From the NCBI GenBank assembly GCA_028641055.1, contig CM054062.1, positions 139,418,682-139,482,681 on the forward strand: a stretch of DNA of 64,000 bases, written 5' to 3'. Made by a program: the position numbers and the translations under genes. How positions within the stretch are numbered: the first letter of the stretch is position 1; each line of letters starts with the position of its first letter. Below the pieces are notes generated by a model, which saw nothing but the letters and a program-made list of their open reading frames with translations, searched no databases and was not told the DNA's origin. The stretch is from Alopecurus myosuroides. Its lineage: Eukaryota; Streptophyta; Magnoliopsida; Poales; Poaceae. Of the stretch, positions 23,581 to 34,345 are shown piece after piece.

Positions 23581-24844
23581 GCCCCCAAGCTCCAAGTTTA
23601 TCACCTCGTGATGACTTGGTGCTTGCATAGATTAGTACTTCCATTGTGTAGCCCCCAAATACCGGGTTGCATGCCTGCAGCAGTCTGGGACTTCACTGAT
23701 TTTTGTAAAGTACAAATACTATCGTTGAGTCAACGTTGTATCTGAAATATAAACATGTGCATGTATTACACTATTTCGCGATATATGAAACAAAATTGAA
23801 CGAAATTTTGGTGATTTCGTTAATTTGTGTTCAAGTTGCTAATCGTTCGATTTGACTAAGTAAGGTTTCGCGTCGACTTTTTTCATGCAATACAATATGT
23901 TCACGGTCGACAAAGGCTTTTATATCCATCAGAGTCGATTGACAATAGAATATGCACTACTTGGTCAGTTGCGAGTCACATGACTTAGTAAAGAGCAAAC
24001 GTCAAATTTTTCGCCAATAGGGCAGGATACCCATGTTTGGACTGTGCATCATGGCGACTAGTCCTATTTGGCAACCTTACGAATCAAATAATATTGAGAA
24101 AAAACGACACCGAGGATCACTCGAAGGTGCCCGGCTTAAATTAATCCATAAAAAAAAAAAAACGTTTAAATGCAAAAGATGACTTAGCTGTTTTGTTGAC
24201 GCGGCATAAATCGGCGGGCCGTCGAGGTTAGCCGCGGCGAGGTCAGAGATGGTCCAGTAGATGTTGCAAGGTGCGTAACCCGGCTGATGGGCTTATCCGG
24301 CGTCAACGATGGAAATTTTGAAAATGTTGCAGTCGCAGACCATCAATCTGTTGGTGGCGTGCTCTAAACCGGCTTGGCCAAAGTCGAAGACCAGGTCCTT
24401 GTAACCCGGCAGCCGGAGCAGCCAGCTTTCCGATGAGTTTGTACGTATACAAGGTAACATCCAAACAGCTTGATGCATCTTTATTTTTGTTACGTGAAGA
24501 TGACGTATCCTTCCATAAGTTGCGTGCACGTGCAAGGTAGACTGAATTGTGCATGCAATGGTAGACTGAATTTTTTCCCATAGCTAGCACCTCACGCCAA
24601 TACTACTTGTACTTGGTTTTTTTTCCATCATCCATGCACCGATTGTAGCCAGCTAGGAAGTCAAAATTTTCTTTTCCTTCTCTCCTTGGGACTTGCACGA
24701 GTACCAATGCAGCAACAGCTAGCATCTGCCGTGAGTACTAATAGTACTCGGATTCAATCTTTCTTTCTTTTCTTCCCATATCTTTTTTCTCACGTAGCAG
24801 CCTTGGATTGCATGGCAAAGCGATCTCTAGCCCATACGGAAGTA
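23581..24844. other. G interior, no gene seen
   Basis: Non-coding stretch with no family motif. It has an A run at about 24148-24163 and some GCCGG/CCGGC-containing text (24200-24420) like that around the tandem repeat. Confidence 0.6.
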
Positions 24845-24968
24845 ATCCCTCCGTTCAACAATAGATGACTTCCACTTGTCTTAATATGAATGTATGTAGA
24901 CATTAAAACATGTCTAGATACATCCATATTTGGATAAGTGAAAGTCATCTATTGTTGAACGGAGTGAG
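24845..24968. mobile_element. Stowaway MITE (Tc1/mariner type)
   Basis: 124 bp flanked by TA on both sides (24843-24844, 24969-24970). Terminal inverted repeats of about 25 bp contain TCCGTTCAACAATAGATGAC at one end and its complement at the other. The termini TCCCTCCG and CGGAGTGAG fit the Stowaway consensus CTCCCTCCGT with single changes. No coding capacity. Confidence 0.9.
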
Positions 24969-25240
24969 TACTTATACTGATCGGACAGGTCTCTCAATTG
25001 GTCTGCGTCCATACAGACCTGTCCGGCTCGTTCTTTGATTAGCCCACGCATCAGGTGCGACCAATTGACAGGCAGGTGACGAACAGGAGATCTTCAACAG
25101 GAATTCTTTCAGGAAAAGCCGTGATCCATATGACTGCACCGATCGCCAGAAATAATAAACGCGGCGCCCGAAATATTGTGTTGACTTGATCCGGCCGAAG
25201 AGCAAATCTGCACTCAAGAGGCGATGATGTCGGTGGAGCC

Positions 25241-26120
25241 TCTTTCTCTCGAGAGGATAAGAGCGTGCTACAGTAGTTTTGAGAGTCGGCCTCCGGCGGC
25301 GATCTCCGGCCTCCCGGGCCTCCAGCGCTCCTGCTGGCGGTTGCGGCGATGCGTTTGGGTGCCGGCCCTCTGCTCTTTGTAGATGTAGGTTTGTTTCTTT
25401 GCTTGTATGCAGTTTCGGCGTCATGCCGCTAGGGTTTCGCTCGCGGGAGATCTTGAGCTTCTCCTGGCGTTGCGCTGAGGTGGTGAGTTCGTCCGTTGAG
25501 CTCCGGAGGTTGAAGACGACGGCAAGTTCTGCTTCCTTGGCAACCCTTCAAATAAAGCTCACTCGTGGAGCTTCTAGGTCCAGTGGGTGGTGGTGGTTTC
25601 TGCTCTGTGCGGGTGTTCGTGGTGAGGACCTGCAGGGAGATGGACCTCGGCTGACGCTGGGCTTCGAAGGTCGACGGCGGAGGCATGCGCGCGCTACAGT
25701 GCATGCGACGGAAGCTTCTTTGCGCGGAGGAGTTCTTCAACGCAGCGCCATGGGCGCGAGCGTTATCGATGGCGACAGGCGCCACTCCTCGCTGGGATTG
25801 AGGTCCTGGCTTTTCGTCCTCTGAGTGAGGATCTGGTGCGACTACAGCCTGGAGTTCATCTTCGTCGACGCCCCAAGTGGCTTGTTCCCCGGCGGCGCCG
25901 TCGTTGCCATGGCTTGGTGGTCTGGGATTTTCCGCGGCGGCTGTACCCAAGGACTTGATTGCGTTTCCCCCGTTCTTTCTAGGGTTCAGCTTGTGTATTT
26001 TGAGGGCCTCTTTGTAATTACCCCTCTTGGAGGGTCTCCTTGTAATAGCCCGCGGTGGAATGGATAAGCTTCCTGGTCCCTAGGGACCGCTTTACTGTGC
26101 AAAAAAAAAAGAAAAAAAAA
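25241..26120 (+). mobile_element. Poly(A) retroposon with long target-site duplication
   Basis: A GC-rich segment of about 860 bp ends in ten A, G, ten A (26101-26120). It is flanked by direct repeats of about 24 bp: 25216-25240 and 26120-26143, both with GAGGCGATGATGTCG and TGGAGCC, differing by one base in length. Long TSD plus poly(A) is the signature of LINE machinery. I recognise no LINE enzyme domain and no clear Pol III box. The ORFs on both strands (for example 25279-25824 plus) match nothing I know. It could be a short non-autonomous LINE derivative or a retrocopied transcript. Confidence 0.85.
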
Positions 26121-26219
26121 AGAGGCGATGATGTCGTGGAGCCCCTGGGTACCGGATCGGTGAATCGCCGTTGTTGATGAAGATTTGGACCCATCGAAAT
26201 CTGAATCCACACGCACCTA

Positions 26220-26237
26220 GCCCCACGGTGGGCGTCA
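26220..26237 (-). promoter_or_regulatory. Primer binding site of G
   Basis: On the minus strand TGACGCCCACCGTGGGGC, one base from the F site TGGCGCCCACCGTGGGGC (51550-51567). One base separates it from the LTR. Confidence 0.85.
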
Positions 26238-26238
26238 A

Positions 26239-26729
26239 TGTCGATGTTATAAATCAACGGTACCATCCGAAGATGATAAAGCGGGGATGGTGTGCGCGTG
26301 GAGATCGCAAAGTGGGTTAGCACACAGAAAGACACGATTTATACAGCTTCAGACCCCGGGAAACATCATCCGGTAAAGCCCTACATGTTGTTTGTGGCTA
26401 GGTCTTATTCCGTATGCTCATGAGGGAGCCGTTGGTGTGCCGGCTCTCCTCTAGTTGTGTCTAGATCACAGAGGTTATCTCTATGTCTATCTGAGTTCTC
26501 TCTCAGTCTTGGTCTGCCCTCTTTGGGGCGCCTTGCCCCTCCTTAGATAGGTGGAAGGGGCCGGTTTACATGTAGATTCCTAGTATGATACAAACTAGTC
26601 CGGTTTCTACTCCAACTCATACAACAGTCTGGATGCTACTCAGACTCCTTGACCCGGCCTACTGGGCCGGTTTTCATGATGGGCCACGGCCTACCTCCAT
26701 GTGGGTACCCGTTTCCCATATCCATGAAA
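26239..26729 (-). repeat. G LTR (5' LTR in element orientation)
   Basis: 491 bp, partner of 22577-23068. Its TATA region reads CCTATCTAAGG on the minus strand, so the TATA box seen in the other LTR is mutated here. The terminal CGACA has become TGAAA. Confidence 0.9.
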
Positions 26730-26734
26730 GGTTG

Positions 26735-28619
26735 TCTAAGAAAACTCATTTCTGTTTTCTTGATGGTTATTCTGGGTTCTTTCAAATTGCTGTTAGGAAG
26801 CCTGATCAAGAGAAAACAACTTTCACTTGTCCTTTTGGAACCTATGCTTATAGACGTATGCCTTTTGGTTTATGTAATGCTCCTGCTACTTTTCAAAGAT
26901 GCATGTCTGCTATCTTTCATGTTTTTGTGAAGAAATTGTGGAAGTCTTCATGGACGATTTCTCCGTCTATGGAACTTCTTTTGATAATTGTTTGCAGAAT
27001 CTTGATAAAGTTCTGTAGAGATGTGAGGAGACTAATCTTGTTCTTAATTGGAAGAAATGCCATTTTATGGTTAATGAAGGAATTTTTCTTGGACATAAAA
27101 TTTCTGAAAGAGGTATTGAAGTCGATAGAGCTAAAGTTGAAGCTGTTGAGAAAATGCCCTGTCCCAGGGATGTCAAAGGTATTTGTAGTATTCTTGGTCA
27201 TGCTGGTTTCTATAGAAGGTTTATTAAAGATTTCTCTAAAATATCAAAACCTCTTACTAATATTCTTCAAAAAGATGTACCATTTGTTTTTGATGAAGAT
27301 TGTAAAGAAGCTTTTGAAATTTTAAGGAAGTCTTTAATATCTGCCCCTATTGTTCAACCACCTGATTGGAATTTACCATTTGAGATTATGTGTGATGCTA
27401 GTGATTATGTTGTAGGTGTTGTTCTTGGACAGCGGGTAGATAAGAAGTTAAATGTTATTTTATGCTAGTAAAACCCTTGATGCTGCTCAAAAGAATTATG
27501 CTACTACTGAGAAAGAATTCATAGCTGTGGTTTTTGCTTGTGATAAATTTAGGCAGTATATTGTTGATTCTAAAGTTACTATTCATACTGATCATGCTGC
27601 TATTAAGTACTTTATGGAAAAGAAAGATGATAAGCCTAGGCTTATTAGATGGGTGCTTATCTTACAAGAGTTTGATTTACATATTGTGGATAGGAAGGGT
27701 GCTGAAAATCCTGTTGCTGATAATTTGTCTAGATTAGAAAATATCTCTGATGACCCTATTCCTGTTAATGATAGTTTTCCTAATGAACAGTTAGCTGCAA
27801 TAAAAGTGATCTCTCAAGAGACTCCATGGTATGTTGATTATGCTAACTTTATTGTTTCGAAGTATTTGCCTCCTACCTTTACAACTCAGCAAAGAAGAAA
27901 ATTCTATGATTTGAGGCATTATTTTTGGGATGACCCACACTTATATAAAGAAGGTATTGATGGTATTATGAGAAGATGTGTTCCTGAAAATGAACAACAA
28001 GAGATATTGAGAAAATGTCATAGTAGTGTTTATGGAGGACATCACACTGGAGATAGAATTGCGCATAAAGTTCTACAATCAGGTTTTTATTGGCCTACTC
28101 TCTTTAAAGATGCTAGAAAATTTGTTTTATCTTGTGATCAATGTCAAAGGGTTGGAAATATTTCTAGACGTAATGAAATGCCTATGAATTATTCTCTTGT
28201 TATTGAACCGTTTGATTGTTGGGGTTTTGACTTTATGGGTTCTTTCCCTCCTTCAAAAAGCTACACTCATATTCTTCTTGTTGTTGATTATGTTACTAAA
28301 TGGGTAGAAGCTATACCTACTAAAAGTGATGATGGTGAAACCACAATAAAAATGCTTAAAGATATTATTTTCCCTAGGTTTGGTGTACCTAGATATCTTA
28401 TGACTGATGGGGGTTCTCATTTTATTCATGGTGGTTTTAGAAAAACTCTTTCTAAATATGATGTTAATCATAGAATTGCCTCATCCTATCATCCTCAAAC
28501 TAGTGGGCAAGTAGAATTATCAAATAGAGAGATCAAATCTATCTTGCAAAAGACTGTTAACAAATCTAGAAAGCATTGGGTTAAGAAATTAAATGATGCT
28601 CTGTGGGCTTATAGAAATG
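26735..28619 (+). pseudogene. pol: B2 RT (rest), RNase H and integrase up to solo LTR H
   Basis: RT palm motifs resume after G: CFLDGYSGFFQI, then RRMPFGLCNAPATFQRCM. A frameshift near 26935 leads to the catalytic VFMDDF (about 26947). A TAG follows near 27016, then GHKISERGIEVDRAKVE, and a further frameshift near 27460 before [19 protein letters not shown]. RNase H and the tether follow ([19 protein letters not shown]). The integrase zinc finger is YGGHHTGDR...SCDQCQR. In the core both Asp ([17 protein letters not shown]) and the Glu ([10 protein letters not shown]) are present. The frame runs cleanly from 27470 to 28619, where H is inserted; the terminal codons to 28705 read into H and are not part of it. 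Confidence 0.9.
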
Positions 28620-30021
28620 TGATGTCTACGCACACTTCTATTCTTGTAGATAGTGTTGGGCCTCCAAGTGTAGAGGTTTGTAGAACAGCAGCAAGTTTCC
28701 GTTAAGTGGATCACCCAAGGTATATCGAACTCAGGGAGGTAGAGGTCAAAGATATCCCTCTCAAGCAACCCTGCAATTAAGATACAATAAGTCTCTTGTG
28801 TCCCAACACACCAATATACTTGTCAGGTATATAGGTGCACTAGTTCGACGAAAAGAGAGTAAAATGCAAGTAATATGGATGATAATAAGTGATAATAGCA
28901 ATGTGAAATAAAAATGGCAGCAAGCAAACATGTAGGAGAACAGGCGGAAAATGGTGTTTCAATGCTTGGAAATGAGGCATAGGGCTCCTACTTTCACTAG
29001 AGGGAACTCTCAACAATGAAAGCATAATTGAATGCATAAATATCATTTCTTCACTATGCTACTCCGAACCACTCTCCGGTCGAATAACGAACACTAATCA
29101 TTGTGTAGGGCTTTAACAGCACTCCTCAAGTCTATATTCTCTTTCTAGGGCAACCCAATGTCACTACAAGCGCCATAAATTAGTACTAAACAAACGCCAC
29201 AATTTCATAGGTTCATCTTCCAACACAAGATATAAATAGCATGCTAAACCACACGGAACACACACTATCACCTTTACCCCGTGATCAAAGTGTTTACGGA
29301 GATAACAAAACCACTTGAGTAGCATAACGGATGAAGATCAATCTACATATTCAACTAGATTACAAAGCTCATGATCACATAAAGATCACACCATGGAGAG
29401 AGAGATGAACCACATAGCTACCGGTAGAGCCCTCAGCCCCGGGGGAGAACTACTCCCTCCTCATCATAGGAGACAGCAACGTCGATGGAGATGGTGGTGG
29501 AGTCGATGGAGATGACTTCCGGGGGCACTTCCCCGTCCCGGCAGGGTGCCAGAACAGAGATCTGTCCCCCGAAACTTGTTGGCGGCAGCGGCGGAGGAGC
29601 TACGGATGTATTTTATGGAAAAAGTCGACTCCTTTTAGTGTTTTCCCTCGGGGGGAGTATAAATAGGCGAAATGGTGATGTCGGGGGGTGGCCAGGGGGC
29701 TCACACCACCAGGTGGCGTGGCCAGGGGGACCCATGCCACCCTATGGTGTGACCCCCCTCCGGGGCTTTTCGGGAGTTTTGGAAGCCTTCGGGGAAAATA
29801 GGAACTTCGGGATTCGTGGGGTCCAATTCCGAGAATATTTCTAGAACAACTTTTCTGAAATAAAAAACAGCAGAAAACAGGGAACTGGCACTTGGCATCT
29901 TGTTGATAGGTTAGTCCCGAAAAACGTGTAAAAATGCTATAAATAAGGGAGAAAACACGCAACAATTGGCATAATATCAACATGGAACATCAGATATTAT
30001 ATATACGTTGGAGACGTATCA
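28620..30021 (-). mobile_element. Solo LTR H (related to the A/C LTR family)
   Basis: On the minus strand it runs from TGATACGTCTCCAACGTATA (right end) to GTAGACATCA (left end), 1402 bp. TSD AAATG (28615-28619) and AACTG (30022-30026); the B1 pol copy has AACTG at this place, so the left copy mutated. No internal region or second LTR, so it is a product of LTR-LTR recombination. The first ~250 bp follow the A LTR; the rest differs, so it is a distinct family. Confidence 0.9.
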
Positions 30022-30568
30022 AACTGCTTACAAAAATCCCATGGGCATGTCTCCTTATAAAATGGTTTATGGAAAAGCTTGTCACTTGCCCCTAGAATTA
30101 GAACACAAGGCTTATTGGGCAGTGAAAGACCTAAATAGAGATTTTAAACTTGCTGGTGAGAAAATGCTGCTTGACTTAAGTTCTTTAGATGAATGGAGGA
30201 CTGAAGCATATGAAAATGCTAAGCTCTTTAAAGAGAAAGTTAAAAGGTGGCATGATAAGAGAATTATTAAAAGAGAATTTCATGTTGGTGAGAAAGTGTT
30301 ATTTTATAGGTCTCGTCTCAGATTTTTTGCAGGAAAATTACTCTCGAGATGGGAATGACCTTTTGTTATCGAAGAGGTATATCGTTCGGGGACAATTAAA
30401 ATTGTTTCCCTTGAAGACAACTCCTCACAAGTGGTGAATGGCCAAAGACTCAAGCATTATATTTCTGGAGATCCTTATAATGAAAATGTTGATTGTATTC
30501 GAGCCATGATCCCGGAGCAATTTATTAGGAAGCATATTTCAGAAACTGCAGAGTCAGTTTTCGAATAG
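30022..30568 (+). pseudogene. pol: B2 integrase C-terminal part
   Basis: Resumes the frame cut at 28619: AYKNPMGMSPYKMVYGKACHL, through the C-terminal domain (REFHVGEKVLFYRSRL...GKLLSRWE) to a TGA at 30356-30358. Past this stop the same frame goes on (VVNGQRLKHYISGDPY...) to TAG ending 30568, which is where the B1 copy also ends (1777). The stop at 30356 is therefore a point mutation of the expected GGA. Confidence 0.88.
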
Positions 30569-30722
30569 GTAACGATTTTAGTAAGAAAATGTTCGCGAAA
30601 CATCTTTCAACTTATATTTTTACTGTTTTTAGAAAATATGAAAAATTATGAGCCGGAAACGAGAGGGAGACGGAGCCCGGAGGCTCCATACAATAGGGTG
30701 GCGCGGGCCCACCTCTGGCCGG

Positions 30723-32423
30723 TGATGCATGTAAAATGCATAGATGAATTTTGCATATTTTCACATGGTTTTCTATTACATATTGCATCATATAAGGGTA
30801 TAATTAAATGTTTTATAGTATTTTGGGGTTAAATTACAAAGTCCCCCAACTTTTATGGAATTAACCCTGCCTGTCAGAAACCCCGTTTTCTATATTTTTG
30901 ACGTTTCAGGGGGCAAACTTCCGCGAAATCACCTGAAAATCTGCGGGGGTCATTTTCTTGGAAGGAGAAGACTTGCGGGCGAAGGATCCACGAGAATTGG
31001 GCAAGGAGGCCCAAAAGAGGACCCTCCACGCGGCCAGATTCCTTGGCCGCGTGAGAGGCCCCCTTTTGGCCCCTGTGGCCCCAATTCCTTCCATCTTCGA
31101 CTTACCGACTCCGTCTTGACCTAAAACCGACTATAAAAAGGGTCCCCCGTACCCTTACGGAGGGGAGCGCCGCCGAAACACCGAAACAGAGACCTGGAGT
31201 TCCAGATTGGAGGGGGAAAACTCCGGCGGGGCACCGCCGGTGTGATCTCCTACCCCTCCAACGTCATCTCCATCGACATCTCCATGAAGAGGGAGTAGTC
31301 CACCCCAGGGATATGGGTTTGTGGAAGTAGCACTTGTATCTCTCTCTATGTGCTTCACTAATTAGATCCGTATGAGCTGCCTCACATGATTACGGGCACC
31401 GTTGTAATTCCTATGTGGTGGATCTTTTCTATGAGTTATTGAATCTGAGATTGCAATTGTTTCTCTTGAGTTATTTGAGTAGATGTATCTTATGTACCCC
31501 GTTCTTATTTGCTAGCTTTGATCAATCTAGTTCTCGAGAGCGTGTGCGGGGTGATGGGTGCATTAGTTGGAGTAACGGGGGGTTGCTAGTGCTGTGAAAG
31601 TGACAGAAGTTCAGCGATCCACTTAGATTTTGTTAAACCTTTCTTAGTTACCTCACTAGGGATAAAAAGGAGTACCTTGTTACCGGGGATTTAAAGTGAC
31701 ACTAATAAATCTCCGTGACTAGATCTAGCAAGTTCTTACTTCAACTTAATGTCACATTGCTTAAAGCTATACTCTGGTTTTTCCTTAATTATCGAGGTGT
31801 TATGATTTATTTCGCATCTTGGTGGAGTATAAGAGGGATCAATATGACCGTAGAGATCTCTATGCTAGGACGTGATGCCCATATGAAAGTACTCAATGTT
31901 AAACATGTTATTGTAATCTCACATGTAATTTTGTATGTCCACCGTCTACTACTTTATTTGAGAGAATGCAAGTGTGAAACCATGAACCCCGGTCGTATTT
32001 TAAATATAAGAAAACACTCTAGTTACTTTGCTGCAATTTACTTTACTTGCATTTTACTTTACTTGCATCTCCAATTCGAATTTACATTATCTCCATCACC
32101 ACTTGCATCACAAAAATACAAAAACAATCCATTGCATATTTATTTTATCATTTGCATTTAGTAGTAGATTTAATTATTGCACATTTACTTTCAGTTTTGC
32201 ATTGCAATTTAGAAGTCCCACACCTTGGGCTTGGAAACCACTTGGTGAGGTTGAGGGCACAAAATTCTCTACTTGTTTGCAGAATCCTGGAGGAAGCTTG
32301 GAAGACAACTGCTGAAATACTGGCTCCCCAAGAGTTCGATATAAACCCTCGAGTCACCCTCGTGGGGAAAAAGGCTTTCCACTAGCTACACACTCTGCAC
32401 TTGGAGTCTCAACCTAGCCATCA
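30723..32423 (+). repeat. E LTR1
   Basis: TGATGCATGTAAAATGCATA to AACCTAGCCATCA, 1701 bp. A TATA box (TATAAAAA, 31132-31139) lies about 410 bp in. Confidence 0.93.
31132..31139 (+). promoter_or_regulatory. TATA box of E LTR1
   Basis: GACTATAAAAAGGGTCCC, conserved in LTR2 (37328-37335) and LTR3 (38731-38738). It is followed by GC-rich, leader-like sequence. Confidence 0.75.
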
Positions 32424-32433
32424 AGCGTTTTTC

Positions 32434-32451
32434 TGGCGCCGTTGCCGGGGA
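32434..32451 (+). promoter_or_regulatory. Primer binding site of E (perfect tRNA-Asp type)
   Basis: TGGCGCCGTTGCCGGGGA, 10 bp after LTR1. Identical to the B2 site. Confidence 0.9.
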
Positions 32452-32782
32452 GCCATAGGTGAAGGAGTTGTCCAAGGGAGCTCACAAGAAGTCTTCATCA
32501 CCAACAAGGTGTACAAACACCTAAGCTTGGGGAGGTTGCACCTACGTGATTACCGTCCTTTCTATCTCCACCTTCTTTCAAGTAGATTGTTTTGTTTCTT
32601 GTCTTGTTTTTGTTTTTGTTTTGTTTTTGTTCTTGTTTTTGTTTTGTCTTGCATATTTTATTTTAGTTTACATTTTAGTTTTGCATTTAATTATCTAGTT
32701 TATTTTAGTATTTCGAATTTGCCTAGTTACTTTACTTTTCAGTTTTGCATAAAAAATTAAAAACTACATAAAAACTGTTAAA

Positions 32783-34345
32783 ATGGGTGATAGAACTAAA
32801 TTAAGTGACTACACAAATACACCCAATGAACAATTCATTGCTAGGCCAATTACTACACCTGAAATACAAGCTGAAAGCTATGAAGTAAGTCCTAGTTTAT
32901 TGAATTTAATTACTAGAGAGCAATTTGGTGGGAGTGCTATGGAGGATGCCTCTATGCATCTTCATGATTTCATGGGAATATGTGATATGCAAAAATTAAA
33001 TAATGTGGAAAGTAGTGTTTTAAAACTGAAATTATTTCCTTTTGCACTTAGAGGAAAGGCTAAAGAATGGTTACTTTCACTACCTACAGCTAGTATAAAG
33101 TCTTGGGATGATTTAAAAGAAGCTTTCATTAAGAAATATTATCCTCCCGTTAAAATTTTGCAAAATAGGAATAATATCCTCTCATTTAGGCAAAATGATA
33201 ATGAACATGTAGCCATGGCATGGGATAGAATTAAATTAATGCTTAGAACATGCCCATCACATGGAGTAAATGAATGGACCATACTACACTCTTTTTATAT
33301 TGGTCTAAACTACATGTCTAGAAATATACTTGATTCTGCTGCTAGAGGTGCCTTTATGAGTAAAACTGTAGGTGAGGCTAAGAGCATATTAGAAAGCATA
33401 TTGCAAAATTATAGTCAATGGAATACTGAAAGAGCACCCAATCCCACTAAGAAAATAAACTCAATTGAAGAAACCAATGATTTGTCTTCTAAGATGGACA
33501 CTATTCTTGCTTTTATTAATAAACAAAATATGGAGAATGTGCCTTTGCAGGAGCTAGTTGGTAGTAATTCTGAAAGTGTGGATGTTAATTTTGTTAGGAA
33601 TTATGGTAGCAATGGTTTTGTTAATGCTTACAATTCATATAGTAAACCTCCTTATGTGCCAAATAAACCTTTTGTTCCATATCCTAATGCTAATGAAAAT
33701 AAGTGGAAGCCTTCTAGTGAAATTTATGAATTTAATAAATTGCTTATGGAACAAGTTGCTAGTCACAATGCTATGATACATGAGTTAAATAAGTCTATTG
33801 CATCCATTAGTAGTGATATTAAAGGATTGCAACTTCAATCTTCGAATTTAGATAAAGCATTGTCAAAATTAGCTGATAATCAAGCAACTCTATTAAGCAT
33901 GTCAGCAGGAAAGCCACAAGCACAACCTAGTGTAAGAATGAATTATATTACTATTGCTGCTCCTATTATTGAAAATATTGATCATATTTCTGAGAATACA
34001 AGTGAGCATGTCCCTACTAGCTTAGAAGAAACTTTGAATGAAATAGTGAAGTACCCTGAATATTTACTTCCATATATGTCTTATCTTGCTAGCAAAGATG
34101 AAATTAGTCCTCATGAATCAAGCATGCTAGCTATATTAGAGAGTAAAGTAGAGGAAATTATGATGCTTACTGAAATTAAGGATCCATTGCTTGATTTAGA
34201 AAAAAGTAGCTTGCAAGAACTTATTGCTACTCTACAAAAATTTGCTAGTGATCCCACTATAAATGTTAATCAACCTGGCTTTGGATCTTATATTGCTAAT
34301 CATGTCTTGCAAGAAAAATTGCTAGGTACAAGAATGAGGCCATGA
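32783..34345 (+). CDS. gag: E Gag protein (intact, 520 aa)
   Basis: Capsid-type Gag that would form the particle packaging the element RNA. ATG 32783 (MGDRTKLSDYTNTPNEQ) follows an A-rich leader. The Retrotrans_gag core is near residues 75-190: LFPFALRGKAKEWLLSLP, SWDDLKEAFIKKYYPP, LNYMSRNILDSAARGAF. The second half is Asn/Ser-rich with an acidic end, and no CCHC zinc knuckle is seen. It aligns with the C gag start (7325). The stop TGA at 34343-34345 overlaps the ATG of the next ORF (ATGA), which lies in the -1 frame. There is no internal stop, unusual in this window, which suggests a fairly recent insertion. Gag without pol implies that enzymes must come from another element (inference). Confidence 0.88.
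   Translation: MGDRTKLSDYTNTPNEQFIARPITTPEIQAESYEVSPSLLNLITREQFGGSAMEDASMHLHDFMGICDMQKLNNVESSVLKLKLFPFALRGKAKEWLLSLPTASIKSWDDLKEAFIKKYYPPVKILQNRNNILSFRQNDNEHVAMAWDRIKLMLRTCPSHGVNEWTILHSFYIGLNYMSRNILDSAARGAFMSKTVGEAKSILESILQNYSQWNTERAPNPTKKINSIEETNDLSSKMDTILAFINKQNMENVPLQELVGSNSESVDVNFVRNYGSNGFVNAYNSYSKPPYVPNKPFVPYPNANENKWKPSSEIYEFNKLLMEQVASHNAMIHELNKSIASISSDIKGLQLQSSNLDKALSKLADNQATLLSMSAGKPQAQPSVRMNYITIAAPIIENIDHISENTSEHVPTSLEETLNEIVKYPEYLLPYMSYLASKDEISPHESSMLAILESKVEEIMMLTEIKDPLLDLEKSSLQELIATLQKFASDPTINVNQPGFGSYIANHVLQEKLLGTRMRP

Larger units (their letters stand above)
22577..26729 (-). mobile_element. Element G: non-coding LTR retrotransposon (LARD-like), Tat-type primer site
   Basis: LTRs 22577-23068 and 26239-26729 (about 492 bp), starting TGTCGATG and ending CGACA or a mutated form. 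The primer site next to the right LTR shows that it runs on the minus strand. TSD GTTTG (22572-22576) and GGTTG (26730-26734), one mismatch. The 3.2-kb interior has no gag or pol motif. It contains an 89-bp tandem repeat, a Stowaway MITE and a poly(A) retroposon. It interrupts the B2 RT between DQMLES and KKTHFCFLDGYSG. The primer site matches that of F, so a Tat-type element is the likely enzyme source (inference). Confidence 0.88.

Noticed and set aside
25279..25824. 181-aa plus-strand ORF in the retroposon (and 173-aa minus ORF 25429-25950)
   Set aside because: GC-rich low-complexity readings in both directions over the same bases with no recognisable domain. Not enough to call a gene.
28620..28705. 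Last codons of the B2 integrase frame
   Set aside because: These read into solo LTR H. The true frame continues at 30022.
32028..32385. Overlapping ORFs repeated in each E LTR
   Set aside because: Low-complexity Leu/His/Ile-rich readings of AT-rich LTR text. They recur only because the LTR recurs.
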